Positions 45,613 through 56,435 of a DNA stretch of 64,000 bases are shown one piece after another. Each line of letters starts with the position of its first letter. Position 1 is the first letter of the stretch. Source of the DNA: Bettongia penicillata ogilbyi (taxonomy: Eukaryota; Chordata; Mammalia; Diprotodontia; Potoroidae); assembly GCA_023548195.1 (NCBI GenBank), contig JAJHZJ010000061.1, positions 8,597,378 through 8,661,377 on the forward strand, given 5' to 3'. A model generated the notes under the pieces. It made no database searches and was not told the origin of the DNA. It saw nothing but the letters and a program-made list of their open reading frames with translations. The translations under genes were made by a program, and so were the position numbers.

Positions 45613-46150
45613 TTTTTTTTTTTAAATGGTTAGCATTTTTAAATTAGGAAAGCAAAATATTGAAACAAATGACAAAATTGGGAAACATCCATCTCAAGCT
45701 ATTTTATAAGAAAAGCCACATTTGTTGCATGAAAATTCTTTTTTTATGACAATGACATCATACAATTTATGACCTTGGATTTTCCTCCTTGCCTTTACAA
45801 AAGATCAGAAGAGAAACACTAGTGATTTTTGCACAATCTTGAATCTTGAATCGACTTCAGCTATGTCACCAACAACATGACTTTCCATGATCAAATCTAG
45901 CAAACTGAACTTCATCATATACCTCAATAAAATTTGGGAACAAAGGTGTTGATATTTCTTTTTTGTAGTTCTTAATTATCTAGACTCTGACAGACCTCCC
46001 AAGGTCAGAATTAGTTTGCCCTTTTGCATGGGATGCAACTCCAAATAGATTGGCCTTCAGGGCAGTGCTCAAATGGGCTTTCTTGTATAGTGGGTCATGC
46101 CACTTTTGATCTCTTCTTCAGCTGAGAAATTGTTCTATATATTGGTCGCG
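45611..46150 (-). pseudogene. RPS23: Processed pseudogene of ribosomal protein S23 (uS12)
   Basis: RPS23 is a small-subunit ribosomal protein of 143 residues near the decoding centre. On the minus strand, from about 46115 downward, three frames read in order 'RRDQKWHD', '[12 protein letters not shown]', 'GVASHAKG', 'RVRV-equivalent RSVRV', 'NFIEVYDEVQFARF', 'HVVGDIAEV', 'RFKIVQKS' and 'KGKEENPRS', then a stop at 45769-45767. This matches RPS23 from its N-terminal region to the usual C-terminal PRS. There are no introns, but there are in-frame stops (before RRDQ, after RSVRV) and at least one frameshift near the GDI segment, so it is not functional. About 150 bp of 3' UTR and an A-tract (T-run 45611-45619 on the plus strand) follow. 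The first 20 codons are poorly conserved, and an L2 fragment begins at about 46165. Confidence 0.85.
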
Positions 46151-46164
46151 CATGTTGTAACTCC

Positions 46165-46262
46165 CCCATTAGATTGTAACCTCCTTGAGGTTAGGGACTG
46201 TTGTTTGCCTCTTTTTGTGCCTGGCATGTGGTAGGCACTTAATAAATGTTTAATGATTGGTG
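46165..46262 (+). repeat. L2 3' terminus
   Basis: 'ccattagattgtaacctcct', 'tgaggttagggactg' and 'cctggcatgtggtaggcact' followed by 'taataaatgtttaatgattg'. Confidence 0.8.
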
Positions 46263-46673
46263 GATAGGAAGACCACAGCAACTATCCATGCTGCCAAGAT
46301 CTAAAACAGAGGGGGAGAGAAAAAAAAAGCTTTATGTTCTTTTTAAAGGCTTTTCTATCTACTTTTGGCACTCTCCCCCAGAGTATATTTAGGCCCTCAT
46401 TCATCAATCCCTACACCAGCTACCCAACATACATTGCTATTTACGCCTGTCTTCCCCAAGTGTCCCATTCTCCGCAGGAGAGATTTCAAACCCAGAGCAA
46501 AGCACTGCTGTGTAGGCCAAACTAGATTAAAATGTCATTGGGAAACATTTAACAAAACAAATGAAATACAATAGAACACAGAAAATGTTAATATATAGTT
46601 TTAAGTTAATCACCCACTTGTAGGGATCCTTATGTACTATTTCTATTCAAATTTGACATTACTGGTCTACAGT
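46263..46673. other. Unassigned sequence
   Basis: No gene or repeat recognised. Overlapping 63- and 69-codon frames are unremarkable. Confidence 0.4.
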
Positions 46674-46861
46674 AAGGCTCCTTAACTTTAGGTCTGGGGA
46701 TTTTGCTTAAAAAAAAATTGCAAACAGTATTTTAACATCTTTGATTTCCTTTCTAATTTAATGTATTTATTTTATCTAAAAACATTTTTCTGAGAAGGGG
46801 GTTCATAAGGTCCACCAGATTGCCAAAGAAGTCCAGAAAATAGAAAGGTTAAGAACCTCTG
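46674..46861. mobile_element. Short hAT-type MITE
   Basis: Left 'taaggctccttaacttta', right 'aggttaagaacctctgc', loosely inverted. The interior has 'tgatttcctttctaattta', 'aaacatttttctgagaaggg' and 'gttcataaggtccaccagat', typical of a common mammalian non-autonomous element. Confidence 0.6.
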
Positions 46862-46924
46862 CTCAAATCTAGAACTTTCCTGTCTCCCCATCAAAATGTA
46901 CAGAATAACAAAGAATTAAAGGTG

Positions 46925-47245
46925 GAGGAAAACTCAGAAGCCATCTAGCCCAAATTGTACCTTGATAAAATCCCATCAAGGAGCTAGGGTCTCACAAGTA
47001 ATAAGTAGGACTTGATCTTGATCTATCTTTTCTAGAAGTTCTCTAGCAAGGGGGAAACTACTCTCTCAAGAGGTTCATTCTGGTTTTTAATAATTCTGAT
47101 TTTCAGATTTTTCTTTCTATCTATCCAGAATCAGCCTCTCTACAACTTTCTCCTGTAGCCTCAAGTTCTGTCTTCTGAGGCCAATCAGAACCCATCCATT
47201 CCTTTTTTCACCCTCTAGCGCTTCAAATCCATGTGTAGGGAGTAT
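46925..47245 (+). repeat. L3/CR1 LINE 3' fragment
   Basis: 'aactcagaagccatctagcc', 'tctctcaagaggttcattct' and 'tcctgtagcctcaagttctg'. Strongly diverged. Confidence 0.5.
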
Positions 47246-47394
47246 GTTCTGATCCACTCTCTCCCAGACAGGTCTGCTATATCCCTCCCTCAGGGTCCTA
47301 GCAGTGCTCCAAGGGATTGGGAAGCATTCATCTTTAATGACATCATCTTTAACCACCTACTGGTGATTTCCCTTTTCTCCACTGTTAGCCACCA

Positions 47395-47965
47395 TTGCCT
47401 AGTGCCTCAGTTCCGTTTAAACACTTAACAACAGTTAGCTTGTCTAAAGCGATATTTACTTCAAATGCACAGCCATAACAAAAATACAAATTTCCCCCCC
47501 ACCAACCTGTCAGCAGTTCCCTTATATTATCTGAGTCTCTGGGGAGAGTGGGCTAAGTCTTAGAAGTTTCTACATGACCTTGGTCCCACCAAAGTCTTGT
47601 CCAGATGAGGGACTGTTGCCAGATGAATCTTCGTCAAAGGTATTGCTGGGATAGTTCCTAAAGGTCACTCCTGGACTTTGGGACATCAAGATGTCTGGAT
47701 GCTTGATCTCCTGACCTTTCAAAATTCAGCCTGCAGATGTCTTTAACCTAGAATGAAAAAACCAAGGGCTATTTTTCTGGGAGAGAAGAAGGCTTAAGGC
47801 TTCTCCTTTACAACATTGTCTCTTACAGATTCTGTCAGCAAAGGAGTGAAACCAAGAGAGAGCAGCCAAAGAGAATGATATGGGAGAGAAAATGGTCAAG
47901 GATCTGGTTATTAATGGCTTTTTCTGACTATGCAGCCAATCAAAAAGGCTTCTAACCATGCACTT
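47395..47965. repeat. LTR-like dispersed repeat, copy 2
   Basis: Partner of 2490-3070 in the same orientation; see the shared landmarks there. The pair is diverged and its termini are not clear. Confidence 0.35.
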
Positions 47966-48427
47966 AGCAAACTAGAGTCAATTACAGAATACTGATGCAT
48001 GCTCAGGTCTTTTCAAGGTACTCTACAAGGCATCAGCAGGAATATCCCAGAAGAAGACACTTTAGCCATTTCCACGTGGGGAGATTCTCTTAATGGTGTT
48101 CTCTGCAGGGCTGATTTCTCTTATATTTGAACATGGCTTTCTTGCTAAATTCCTCACTTCTCCAGGCTAAACATTCCCCCTTTCTAGTCCTGTTCCCATT
48201 CCCAGCTAATCTGATAAACTAATCCATGTTAAAATGCCTAGTGGGTCCTCATGACTTAATAGATTACTCCTTCCTCAGGAAAACTTTTGAATTTTAACAG
48301 AGGAAAATAATCTCAAAACTCTAATCATAGGGATTTCATACTGCCTTGAAAGCTGATGTGAGGGGAGATTTTTCTGGCAGACTAGCTTTTTAGTATTCCT
48401 TAAATCACACCATACCTTCTAGGTCAT
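47966..48427. other. Unassigned sequence
   Basis: No gene or repeat recognised. Confidence 0.4.
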
Positions 48428-48575
48428 AGTAGAAAAACCACTGGATTGCATGGGAATTGGGTTCTGGTTCCAGTTCTGCCATTAATTATGTGACATCTTT
48501 GAATCTCAGTTGAATGTAAAAAGGTGTTGGATTAGATAGAGATCCTTAAAGATTCCACAAAGCTCTAGGATTTTT
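48428..48575 (+). repeat. MIR-type SINE
   Basis: 'gggttctggttccagttctg', 'ttgaatctcagttgaatgta' and 'ttggattagatagagatcct'. Confidence 0.7.
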
Positions 48576-48654
48576 GAGTGTGAGAAGCATGAAAATTCCT
48601 CTACAAATAGTGGGTTTCTTTCTTACTGGGAGTAATGATTAGTAGATCTTGGTT

Positions 48655-48780
48655 TGGGAAGAGTCTCAGAGGCATTTCTAGGTTAATCTCATTTTGTAGA
48701 AGAGGAAACTAAGGCTCTGGGAGATTCAAGGTTTTGCTTTCAGGTAGTGAATGTCAGAGGTAAAATTTGAACCTGAGTAT
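48655..48780 (-). repeat. MIR-type SINE, reverse
   Basis: 'attttgtagaagaggaaact', 'aaggctctgggagattcaag' and 'ggtaaaatttgaacctgag'. Confidence 0.65.
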
Positions 48781-48879
48781 CTTCAAAAAACTGGGTGACC
48801 TTTATTCTGGGGAGTTTTGTTCAGGTAGAGGTTGGTCTAGTCTGAAATCTTTTTGAACTCTGATATCCTGGGACTCTAG

Positions 48880-49040
48880 AATGGAAGGAGCACTGAACTT
48901 GGAATCAGAAAAACTGGATTTCTCCCCTTTAAGTATATGTCCCCAGGCCTTCTTGAGCTTCAGTTTTCCCATCTGTAAAATGAGGAGTGTTAGATTAGAT
49001 GATCCCTAAGTGCCTCCCAGCTTTTCAGTCTATGATGCTG
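48880..49040 (+). repeat. MIR-type SINE
   Basis: 'aggagcactgaacttggaat', 'ccatctgtaaaatgaggagt', 'gttagattagatgatcccta' and 'tcagtctatgatgctgtgag'. Confidence 0.8.
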
Positions 49041-49129
49041 TGAGTTAGATGGTAAGTAGTGAAATTTCTAGGAAGCTATATGTTCTTTTTACTCACTTTC
49101 CTACTAGAAGTAGCTGGGGGCACTGAGGG

Positions 49130-49345
49130 CTAGAGCCCTAGGTCTAGAGTGAGGAAGATTCCCCCCAAGTTCCAATTCTGGTCTCAAACACTTAACTAGC
49201 TGAGTGGCTCCAAGCAAATCACTGTCTCAGTTTCTTCAACAGTAAAATGGAGATGATAATAGCACTTCTCTCCCAGGGCTGTTATGAGTATCAAATGAGA
49301 CAATTTTTGAAAACGCAAGTAGCACATAGTATATAAATGCTTAGT
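49130..49345 (+). repeat. MIR SINE
   Basis: 'ctcaaacacttaactagctg', 'tctcagtttcttcaacagta' and 'cagggctgttatgagtatca'. Confidence 0.75.
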
Positions 49346-49744
49346 CCTTTCCCTTCAGGCTTCTAACATGATTTGATTTTGAAAATTCTTAAAGTCATTT
49401 GTCCAGCATCTCCAGCTCCTTTGGCCTGTTTTGTGGCTTTCTACTGCTAAAGATTGATACCTTTAGAAGCCTATTGCTCTCTGTCAGTTGTTTGAGGGTT
49501 GATATTCCTTGAAGTGCTAATTTAGTGCAGCAGAGACCAGGCAGGTGGTGGGAAGATTTGCCAATCACCTCCTCAGCAACCCGGGGACACTTTTTGATTG
49601 TTATCATTCAACACGTTGGGGAAGTTCAAGGGCAAAATAGGGGACCATGGGGTCAAAACCCATTGTTATTAATAGGGTAGGAAAACCTGTACCTTTTTCT
49701 GCCCCTCTCCTCTGAACCTAAACAGGAATTTTAGGAATATAGAT
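49346..49744. other. Unassigned sequence
   Basis: No gene or repeat recognised. Confidence 0.4.
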
Positions 49745-49918
49745 TGAGAGCTGGAAGGAAGAGACCTCCAAAGTCATCTAATTGTACCTCTCCTTTTATA
49801 GATAAAGGAACAGAGGCCCAAAGGAGGTGAAATTACTTGCCCAGGGTCTTATAGGTAGTAAAGTAGGACAGCTGAAATTTGAACCACCGTCCTCTGACTC
49901 CAAAGTTATTGTACCTTT
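49745..49918 (-). repeat. MIR-type SINE, reverse
   Basis: 'acctccaaagtcatctaatt', 'ggaacagaggcccaaaggag' and 'acttgcccagggtcttatag'. Confidence 0.7.
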
Positions 49919-49929
49919 CACTGGAGTTA

Positions 49930-50120
49930 AATGTGATTTAACAAACATGTCTTAGGTGCATACCATGTGCAAGGTACTGGTGATTCAAAGATAAAACTAG
50001 AAAGCTCATTCCTTTTAGGTGTTTACATTTTATTGGAAGGATACACAGATAAGTAAATACAAGATCATTTGGAGAGGCAGAAAGCACTAAAAACTGGAGA
50101 AATCTAGAAAGGTTTCTGTT
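49930..50120 (+). repeat. Ancient repeat with 'gtgcaaggtactg' motif
   Basis: 'ataccatgtgcaaggtactg', 'gtgtttacattttattggaa' and 'acacagataagtaaatacaa' are a diverged copy of the old 'gtgccaggcactg' repeat class (compare 3715 and 9062). Confidence 0.5.
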
Positions 50121-51419
50121 AGGAAGTGGCAACTGAGCTGCTCTCTCCAGGAAAAAAAAGGATTACAGGTATCTCCTTTATGACTGTGAGGTCCCTTCCA
50201 GCTCTGAGATCCTGCTGATGGATCTGTCAACACTAAGACTGATCCAGAGGGCTACGTACAAATTAATATAAAAGAACAACTTAAGGCAATCCTGGACGCT
50301 GTAGGGGAAACACTCTTTGGGCTCTAGGATTTGGCATGAGGCTCCTATTTGCCTATCACACTTGTCTACTTTGTAATAATCTTCCTTTAAGGAGCTCAGA
50401 AAGGGGACAGACCCAATTAACGTGATTGATATAATGATTATAATCATCATAATAGCAATTATTATTATGTGTAAATTTAGAACTTTTAAGAAGCTCAAAA
50501 TGCACTTTATGGATTTTATTTCATTTATTACCTAGCCTAATTGTTTGATCAGTGAGGGGCATAATGGTCAAAGGAGAGCTGTGTCAACTGAAGGGTTGCC
50601 TCGTGCCTGGACCCTTGACCCTGGCATTATTGCTACTTGTACAGCCTGAACCACTGGTAATTGCTAACCGGTGAGTGAGGCTCCAATCAGCTTGGGCAGG
50701 TCTGTTTCTGCCTGGCTGGACTCAAGCTCTTGAGCCCCAGGGTGCCTGTGTTAGAGTTACCTTTGTTGTCAATGCAAACCAAAGCCAGAATCACAGATAG
50801 TGAACGATGCAGGGGAGGGAGAAGCCAATGAATGGCCTGAACAGAGGTCACAGAGTTGGGAAAGCGTTGTGAAGTTACAAAGGTATTCCAGGGGAAAAGT
50901 GAACTGGGGGGCCACAGGAACAAGTAAATGGACACTGGAATTTCTACAGGGCAGGTTCCAAATTGTTCTGTTCAGTACACAACAGTACCATTTTCCAATT
51001 TTATGATGGAAGTTTATGAGAAAATAACATTCATCTAACAGAAGAAATTATATAATTTTTCTGCAACACATCTATTTAATAAATAAAAGGGTATACGTAA
51101 TTCTACCAGGTGGAAGGATCTTCTAAATATGTACTTCTCAAGTTTTTTGGAAGGTGAGGAGTGGTTTGGACTCTACCTATGGTATCATTGGCATAGGGAA
51201 TTCTTAAGTTAGAAAACTCCCTTATCCACTGCTCTATAATTTACATTCCTGGAGAGTTGTTGGAGACCCTGAAGGATCTTGCCTCCGGTCAGTTATATAG
51301 CCAATGTGTGTCAAAGGCAGGTTTTGAACCCCAATTTTTTTTTTTCCTGACCGCCAAACTGGCAAGTTGCCTTTCGAGTTTAGTGACAACCAAAATATGT
51401 CTCATTTCACAAATAGGGA
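50121..51419. other. Mostly unassigned, with MIR scraps
   Basis: 50185-50215 is a short SINE-tail scrap ('gaggtcccttccagctctga'). 50440-50470 is an ATTATTAT-like patch. 51245-51345 is a decayed reverse MIR. No gene seen; the opposing frames at 50687-51006 and 51257-51499 are without resemblance. Confidence 0.4.
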
Positions 51420-51606
51420 GGCAGCTTAGTATCTTGGAGAGAGCTTTGTATTGGGAATCAAGAGACCTAGGTTTCAACACTGACTCTTCTGTTCATTAGT
51501 TATGTGACTTAGGGCAAACCACTTCTCACTCTGGTCCTTAGCTTTCTCACTGGTAAATTGAGAAGGGTGGACTAGATAGGTCTTTCCCAATTCTACATCT
51601 TAAGAT
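51420..51606 (+). repeat. MIR-type SINE
   Basis: 'gcagcttagtatcttggaga', 'ttatgtgacttagggcaaac' and 'ggtggactagataggtcttt'. Confidence 0.75.
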
Positions 51607-52454
51607 CTTCAGTGAATACACTGCATTTACCATTCTTTTCCACTAATCATAAATAATGTTTATTGGGATGTTAAAGCCACCCTCAGGGCACAGCAGGGCA
51701 ACCATACAGCAATACTGCAGTACCAGCTGACAACAGGAAGTGAATTATTTCATTATAACTGCAGGGACAACTGAGTTGGCCAGTTTGGGATTTAGGTAGG
51801 CAGGGGCAGAAAAACAAAGGCCCTGGGCTCTGTTTGCTCTGATTTTCTGCTACATAAACATTTTCTCTTTTGAAAATGTCATCAAGTCTTTCAGATTTTC
51901 ACAGAGCTCAGAGTTGAGGTTTAAAATATTTATATATGTTATATTATTTAAAAATATATGACATTTAAATACATATAAAATATACCCATATACACATACA
52001 TATATACACATCTATATAATGTTACATTTAGGTGTATATACTACTATTACTATGATTGTTAAGAGTTTAGTTTAAAATAATCTAATAGGTACTGTGCAGG
52101 TGTGCAGATATTCTGAAATTCAGAAAAAAGAGGGGACAAAATATCAGCCTAGATGGGTTCCACGCAGCTCCCAACTAATGTTTTGACCACTCCTCCACTT
52201 CAGATCCTGGCCAACAACAAAGATAAGCAAGCCGTGGGAATTTAAGATTGTTTTCTCTGAACATATGTTGAATTTGTCATTGCTTAAAGAATCTGGGAGT
52301 GGAGGCTACCCTAGCCTTTTGTTGACCTACTAAGTGAGGAGAGTCTTTCTTTGAAGCCCTTATATATGATTGCTTTACAAAAAAAAAAAAAAATCAAAAC
52401 GTATCCAAACAGCTCAACTCATTGCAGAACTCAGTTTTTGTTTCCCCAGTGTAG
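51607..52454. other. Unassigned, AT-rich in the middle
   Basis: 51920-52030 is TA-rich simple-like sequence, and an A-run lies at about 52378-52393. No gene or dispersed repeat recognised. Confidence 0.45.
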
Positions 52455-52605
52455 CCACAGCGCAGGTTGTTAGTAAATGCTTGTTGAACTGAGCTGAATT
52501 AAATAAAGGGGATCAATCCACACATGCCAGGCACCGGGATAGGCACTACGAAGACAATGAAACACTCACCAGAAGCAGGACGATACAGTGCCCTTAATTA
52601 ATCAG
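52455..52605 (+). repeat. L2 terminus and related old repeat
   Basis: 52465-52500 'gttagtaaatgcttgttgaa' is an L2 end. 52520-52605 'catgccaggcaccgggatag' opens a copy of the 'gtgccaggcactg' class. Another piece of that class is at 52700-52740 (gcggtgtgccgggcaccg), within rising CpG density. Confidence 0.55.
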
Positions 52606-53893
52606 GATCAAGAAGCACCCATTTTCCCTCCAATATGATCTGGTGTATATTAGTGGATGATTTTGAGACTAGCCCCGTATTTCCTATCAGTCAGGCAACA
52701 AGACTGCTTAAGCGCCTGCGGTGTGCCGGGCACCGTGCACACCAACGTAAAGGACGAACTTCCTCTACGCCCTGGGGACTTATTCTAAGTGTCAGTCCTG
52801 GAGAGGTGCTGGGGGCGGGGGCGCAAAGGTTAAGCACCCAGGGTGGCTACGCGGGCTTCTGATTCTCGGAATAACTCCTTATTCACGTGCCCCGTGCCCA
52901 GAAGACGCTCGGTGCACCCCTGTCGATGCACCTGGTCGCTCCCTTAAGTACGGCCGGTGGTTTTCACAGTAAGAATGAGTAACTGAATGAAAGCAGATCA
53001 GAAGGGGCACGTGGGATCAGAGAGGCCGGCGGAGCCCCGCCAATACCAGCAATCACTTTCACTGGCAGGCTAGCGCGGGAGGCCCGGGCTCCGAGCGGGG
53101 ACGCCCTCTCCGGGGCCGCCCCGGGGCTGGGACGAGGCCTGGAAGCCGCGGCCGGCCCTGGGCTGGCCCAGGTGGGGCTCACACCTAGGCTCGAAGCCCG
53201 CCCCCCACGAGCCGCACTGCCGCGTGTGCTCCGGGGGCCGATCCAACCTTGTCGAGGCGAACAAAGCCGGAGCCGGGTCTGCTGCTGGCTGCCCCCAGGG
53301 TCCCAGGGGGCCGGCTCCAGCCAAGCCCACTCCTCTGGGGCCCGGGGGGGGCGGGGAGGCCCGGCTGGGGCGCAGCTGCTGTGGTTGCCCAACAGGGCGG
53401 CCTCTTTCAAAACAGGACATGTTAAGAAACTGAATTTCCTCCGAAGGAATAACAGGGCCGTTCCTTCCTGCAACTGCTTTCTGGGAAGAAGGACACCCAG
53501 GCGTCCGCGGAGCGCGCAGTCCCGGGAGGCTGCCCTGGCACCGCCGGGCCCCGGCTCCTGCACCGCAGAGGGCGGGCTCCCCTCCCCCCTCCTCACGGCC
53601 CCTCCCCCGCTCCGCAGGCCCGGCTCCATTCAGGGCGGAAACTGAGTGAGGTGAGGGACAGCAGGCACTGCGAGGGAGCGGGCTCCCTGGGCCGCGGCGC
53701 TCCCGCCCCCTCCCCAGGCCTGCCCCTCCCTCTCCCCTCCCCCTCCACCCTTCTGCTCTGCGCTGCAGCCTCCATTTGGGAGGTGGGAGCGGATTTCTGA
53801 AGCTGGGGAAGTGACACCTGCTGGTCGAGCCTGGCGCTGCACGTCGACGCGAACCCCGCCCCTCCCCCCGCCCCCCACCAGGCTCCAGAACTG

Positions 53894-53901
53894 TGACGTC
53901 A
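53894..53901. promoter_or_regulatory. Perfect CRE palindrome
   Basis: 'tgacgtca', the consensus site for CREB/ATF family factors, lies inside CpG island 2 in the usual promoter setting. Binding is inferred, not shown. Confidence 0.6.
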
Positions 53902-53906
53902 CGGGG

Positions 53907-53919
53907 AGTCAGGTAAGGC
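53907..53919 (+). promoter_or_regulatory. Consensus 5' splice site
   Basis: 'gtcaggtaaggc' has CAG|GTAAG with the junction after 53912. It stands 11 bases beyond the CRE at the 3' edge of the CpG island. If used, the exon must start upstream of or at the CRE; no matching transcript evidence is available. Confidence 0.3.
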
Positions 53920-54139
53920 TCTTCCCGCACAGAGCTCGCGAGGTGGGGGGCGGGGCGAGGAAGAGGAGGACGGGGGAGGGGAGTTTATCAGGGTAACCTT
54001 GGGCTTGTGCTTGGTAAAAATCGAACTTGTACGGGACTGATTCTGCTCTCTGGACACTTTTCCTATGATTAGGAACGTTAAAAAGCTGGCGATCCAGATT
54101 TTCTCTAGCCTTCAAGTCCTTATGGACCTGGCATCTATA

Positions 54140-54201
54140 CAGGGTGTCCCAAAAGTCGTAGTGCAAAGCCGGAAGCTGCATCGAGACCTTTGGGACACCG
54201 T
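54140..54201. mobile_element. Very short mariner-type MITE
   Basis: Left 'cagggtgtcccaaaagtcg', right 'cgagacctttgggacaccgtg': inverted repeats of about 20 bp with a few mismatches around a 22-bp centre, preceded by TA. The 'cagggtgtcccaaaag' terminus is a known Tc1/mariner-type end. A hairpin could form. Confidence 0.75.
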
Positions 54202-54227
54202 GTGTGTGTAGACCTATACCCACACAT

Positions 54228-54380
54228 GTACAGATGAGGAAACTGAGGCAAGCAGGGTTCAGTGGCTTGCCCAAGGTCACGCAGGGAGGAAGGGTCTGAA
54301 ACCGGATCTGAACTCAGAAGGATGAGTGTCCCAGACTCCAGGCCCAGCGCTCTGGCCCCTGCTTCACCTAGTCGTCCCCC
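54228..54380 (-). repeat. Marsupial SINE/MIR, reverse
   Basis: 'acagatgaggaaactgaggc', 'ttgcccaaggtcacgcaggg' and 'gatctgaactcagaaggatg' with a head near 'tgcttcacctagtcg'. Confidence 0.8.
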
Positions 54381-54877
54381 ACATAGATATCCTTGTCCCT
54401 CTACACACAGACACAGACCTCTGCAGTACACTTCTATGTGTACACACTAGAAACATACTCGTACAGGCACATCCCTCCGCCATATATACATGCCTACGTC
54501 TACACCTGAATATACTCATATACATACCCTTATCTGTACCTGAATATATTCATATACACATACCCTTATGTTCACCTGAATATATTCATATATGCATACC
54601 CTTATGTACACCTGAATATATTCATATACATACCCTTATGTACACCTGAATATATTCATATACGCATACCCTTATGTACACCTGAATCTATTCATATACA
54701 CATACCCTTATCTACACCTGAATATATTCATATACATACCCTTATCTACACCTGAATATATTCATATACATACCCTTATCTGTACCTGAATATATTCATA
54801 TACATACCCTTATCTGTACCTGAATATATTCATATACGCATACCCTTTTCTACACCTGAATATATTCATATACATAC

Positions 54878-56360
54878 CCTTATCTACACCTGAATATATT
54901 CATATACGCATACCCTTATCTGTACCTGAATATATTCATATACACATACCCTTATCTGTACCTGAATATATTCATATACACATACCCTTATGTTCACCTG
55001 AATATATTCATATATGCATACCCTTATGTACACCTGAATATATTCATATACATACCCTTATGTACACCTGAATATATTCATATACGCATACCCTTATATA
55101 CACCTGAATCTATTCATATACACATACCCTTATCTATACCTGAATCTATTCATATACACATACCCTTATCTACACCTGAATATATTCATATACATACCCT
55201 TATCTACACCTGAATCTATTCATATACGCATACCCTTATCTGTACCTGAATATATTCATATACACATACCCTTATCTGTACCTGAATATATTCATATACA
55301 CATACCCTTATGTTCACCTGAATATATTCATATATGCATACCCTTATGCACACCTGAATATATTCATATACATACCCTTATGTACACCTGAATATATTCA
55401 TATACGCATACCCTTATATACACCTGAATCTATTCATATACACATACCCTTATCTATACCTGAATCTATTCATATACACATACCCTTATCTACACCTGAA
55501 TATATTCATATACATACCCTTATCTACACCTGAATATATTCATATACGCATACCCTTATCTACACCTGAATATATTCATATACGCATACCCTTATCTATA
55601 CCTGAATCTATTCATATACACATACCCTTATCTACACCTGAATATATTCATATACATACCCTTATCTACACCTGAATATATTCATATACGCATACCCTTA
55701 TCTACACCTGAATATATTCATATACGCATACCCTTATCTACACCTGAATATATTCATATACGCATACCCTTATCTACACCTGAATATATTCATATACATA
55801 CCCTTATCTACACCTGAATATATTCATATACGCATACTCTTATGTACACCTGAATATACTCATATACATACCCTTATCTATACCTGAATATATTCATATA
55901 CATACCCTTATCTGTACCTGAATATATTCATATACGCATACCCTTATGTTCACCTGAATATATTCATATATGCATACCCTTATGTACACCTGAATATATT
56001 CATATACATACCCTTATCTACACCTGAATATATTCATATACGCATACCCTTATCTACACCTGAATATATTCATATATGCATACCCTTATCTACACCTGAA
56101 TATATTCATATACATACCCTTATCTGTACCTGAATATATTCATATACGCATACCCTTATGTTCACCTGAATATATTCATATATGCATACCCTTATGTACA
56201 CCTGAATATATTCATATACATACCCTTATCTACACCTGAATATATTCATATACGCATACCCTTATCTACACCTGAATATATTCATATATGCATACCCTTA
56301 TCTACACCTGAATATATTCATATACATACCCTTATCTATACCTGAATATATTCATATACA
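54878..56360 (+). repeat. Higher-order block, copy 1
   Basis: Aligned with 56436-57918 at offset 1,558 bp. The 'tgttcacctg' monomers at 54991, 55311, 55947 and 56159 return at 56549, 56869, 57505 and 57717, and the rare 'catactctta' monomer near 55836 returns near 57394. Alignment breaks by a 2-bp monomer-length difference just before 54878 and just after 56360. Confidence 0.85.
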
Positions 56361-56435
56361 CATACCCTTATCTACACCTGAATATATTCATATACATACC
56401 CTTATCTACACCTGAATATATTCATATACGCATAC

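Larger units (their letters stand above)
52700..53990. promoter_or_regulatory. CpG island 2, candidate promoter
   Basis: GC- and CpG-rich for about 1.2 kb: 53060-53420 ('gggctccgagcggggacgcc' and on) and 53500-53900. A less GC-rich core sits at 53400-53490. C-rich tracts at 53700-53750 and 53855-53880 give Sp1/KLF-like 'ccccgcccc' boxes. Long open frames exist on both strands (up to 286 codons, minus), but they overlap and are low-complexity P/G/R/A, so I do not call them genes. A perfect CRE and a consensus splice donor lie at its 3' edge, which is compatible with a plus-strand first exon; a bidirectional or minus-strand promoter is equally possible. Confidence 0.75.

Noticed and set aside
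45611..46150. Functional RPS23 gene
   Set aside because: In-frame stops, frameshift, no introns and an A-tract show a dead retrocopy.
53070..53930. 286-codon and overlapping 221- and 157-codon frames in CpG island 2
   Set aside because: GC-rich DNA lacks stop codons. The frames overlap on both strands, are P/G/R/A-rich and match no family.
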